Shown in pieces: positions 63,137-64,000 of a DNA stretch of 64,000 bases. The notes under the pieces were generated by a model. That model made no database searches. It was not told the origin of the DNA and saw only the letters and a list, made by a program, of their open reading frames with translations. The first letter of the stretch is position 1. The number at the start of each line of letters is the position of its first letter. The DNA is taken from assembly GCA_949752795.1 (NCBI GenBank), contig OX457060.1:558001-622000 (forward strand), read 5' to 3'. Both the position numbers and the translations under genes were made by a program. This DNA comes from Hyperoodon ampullatus. Lineage: Eukaryota; Chordata; Mammalia; Artiodactyla; Ziphiidae.

Positions 63137-63769
63137 TCAATAATTTTTCTTTGTCTTTAATTTTTGCAATTTGATTACTATGTGTCTCGGCATGTTTCCC
63201 ATTGGGTTTATCCTGTATGGGACCCTCCACGCTTCCTGGACTTGGATGGCTATTTCCTTTCCCATGTTAGGGAATTTTTCGACTATAGTCTCTTCAAATA
63301 TTTTCTCAGGCCCGTTCTCTCTCTCTTCTCCTTCTGGGACCCCTATAATGTGAATGTTTTTGTGTTTAATGTTGTCCCAGAGGTCTCTTAGGCTGTCTTC
63401 ATTTCTTTTCATTCTTTTTTCTTTATTCTGTTCCACAGCAGTGAATTCCACCATTCTGTCTTCCAGGTCACTTATCTGTTCTTCTGCCTCAGTTATTCTG
63501 CTATTGATTTCTTCTAGTGCATTTTTCATTTCAGTTATTGTACTGTTCATCTCTGTTTGTTTGTTGTTTAATTCTTCTAGGTCTTTGTTAAACATTTCTT
63601 GCATCTTCTCGATCTTTGCCTCCATTCTTTTTCTGAGGTCCTGGATCATCTTCACTATCATTATTCTGAATTCTTTTTCTGGAAGATTGCCTATCTCCAT
63701 TTCTTTTAGTTGTTTCTCTGGGGTTTTATCTTGTTCCTTCATCTGGTACATAGCCCTCTGCCTTTTCAT
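63137..63769 (-). pseudogene. L1 ORF1 pseudogene (RNA-binding chaperone), truncated
   Basis: ORF1p coats L1 RNA as a trimer. The ATG at 63,767-63,769 opens a 210-residue frame. A long heptad-rich coiled coil (residues about 45-115, rich in E, K, M, I) is followed by the RNA-recognition fold with 'NIHIIGVPEGEE'. The frame ends early in 'KLQKLKTKKNY', where one base appears missing near 63,160. The C-terminal domain continues out of frame, for example 'KQKLREFSTTKPALQQMLKE' near 62,900-62,950. Mammalian ORF1p is usually about 340-370 residues, so over a third is lost from the frame. Confidence 0.93.
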
Positions 63770-64000
63770 CTTGTGTGTCTTTCTGTGAATGTGGTTTTTG
63801 TTCCACAGGCTGCAGGACTGTATTTCTTCTTGCTTCTGCTGTCTGTCCGCTGGTGGATGAGGCTATCTAAGAGGCTTGTGGAAGTTTCTTGATAGGAGGG
63901 ACTGGTGGATGGTAGAGCTCTCCTCCATCATCTTGAAGGTCTCCTATAAATACCTTCTTATACTACCTATTCTGTATCCCCTTTGCCCCCTGCATGCACC
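63770..64000 (-). other. L1 5' UTR, partial
   Basis: On the minus strand this lies directly upstream of the ORF1 start and continues past the window edge. It has no open frame of note. I infer 5' UTR from its position and from the absence of any break at the ORF1 start. I cannot point to a promoter motif. Confidence 0.7.

Larger units (their letters stand above)
59016..64000 (-). mobile_element. L1 retrotransposon, minus strand, 3'-truncated
   Basis: Reading from 64,000 downwards: part of a 5' UTR, ORF1 (from 63,769), a short inter-ORF region and ORF2 (from about 62,800 to about 59,035), in the usual L1 order. Both ORFs are broken. L1 homology stops just after the ORF2 end. The typical 3' UTR of several hundred bases and the A-tail are missing. 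The 5' end lies beyond the window, so full length and target-site duplication cannot be judged. Its orientation is opposite to all the L1-derived satellite segments in the window. Confidence 0.95.

Overview
This is repeat-dominated mammalian DNA with no cellular protein-coding gene that I can support. The source is almost certainly a cetacean. Two tRNA-derived SINEs of the cetacean CHR type (51,503-51,730 on + and 58,023-58,244 on -) keep clear target-site duplications. There are also two tandem arrays whose monomers are built on the 3' end of a LINE-1 (L1). L1 as the basic unit of cetacean heterochromatin satellites is published (Kapitonov, Holmquist and Jurka, 1998, recalled from memory). 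The setting is therefore probably pericentromeric, subtelomeric or C-band heterochromatin.

Region 1 (1-46,318): a head-to-tail higher-order array of about 4.49 kb units, ten complete copies plus about 0.32 of an eleventh. Each unit holds four related monomers (1,218, 1,244, 1,225 and 804 bp). Each monomer joins an L1 ORF2-end/3'-UTR segment to a roughly 0.25-0.3 kb non-L1 module. Copies 1-7 are almost identical and their lengths differ only through one (TA)n tract and one A-run. Copy 8 is slightly shorter, copy 9 is a patchwork, and copies 10-11 next to the junction are clearly diverged.

Region 2 (46,319-50,880): non-satellite sequence. It holds an unrecognised GC-rich stretch, a 4 x 66 bp minisatellite, and a decayed class I (gammaretrovirus-like) endogenous retrovirus with reverse-transcriptase, integrase-end and env-TM remnants and a probable 3' LTR. 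After these come a short L1 3'-UTR fragment and a second LTR-like stretch.

Region 3 (50,880-58,924): a second tandem array with about 1.73-1.75 kb monomers once the SINE insertions are subtracted. Its size and L1 content fit the common cetacean satellite. It shares its L1 part and its non-L1 module with the 1.2 kb monomers but carries about 0.5 kb of extra sequence between them. A long imperfect inverted repeat sits in these monomers, and one SINE and the L1/(TA)n junction both fall at its centre.

Region 4 (58,925-64,000): a (TA)n tract, then an inverted (minus-strand) L1 with a broken ORF2 and ORF1 and part of the 5' UTR. It lacks the expected 3' UTR and poly-A.

Nothing here works as a gene system. 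The interest lies in how retroelement pieces became satellite monomers and how the arrays are homogenised and broken up. No percent identities were computed; similarity statements are by eye.
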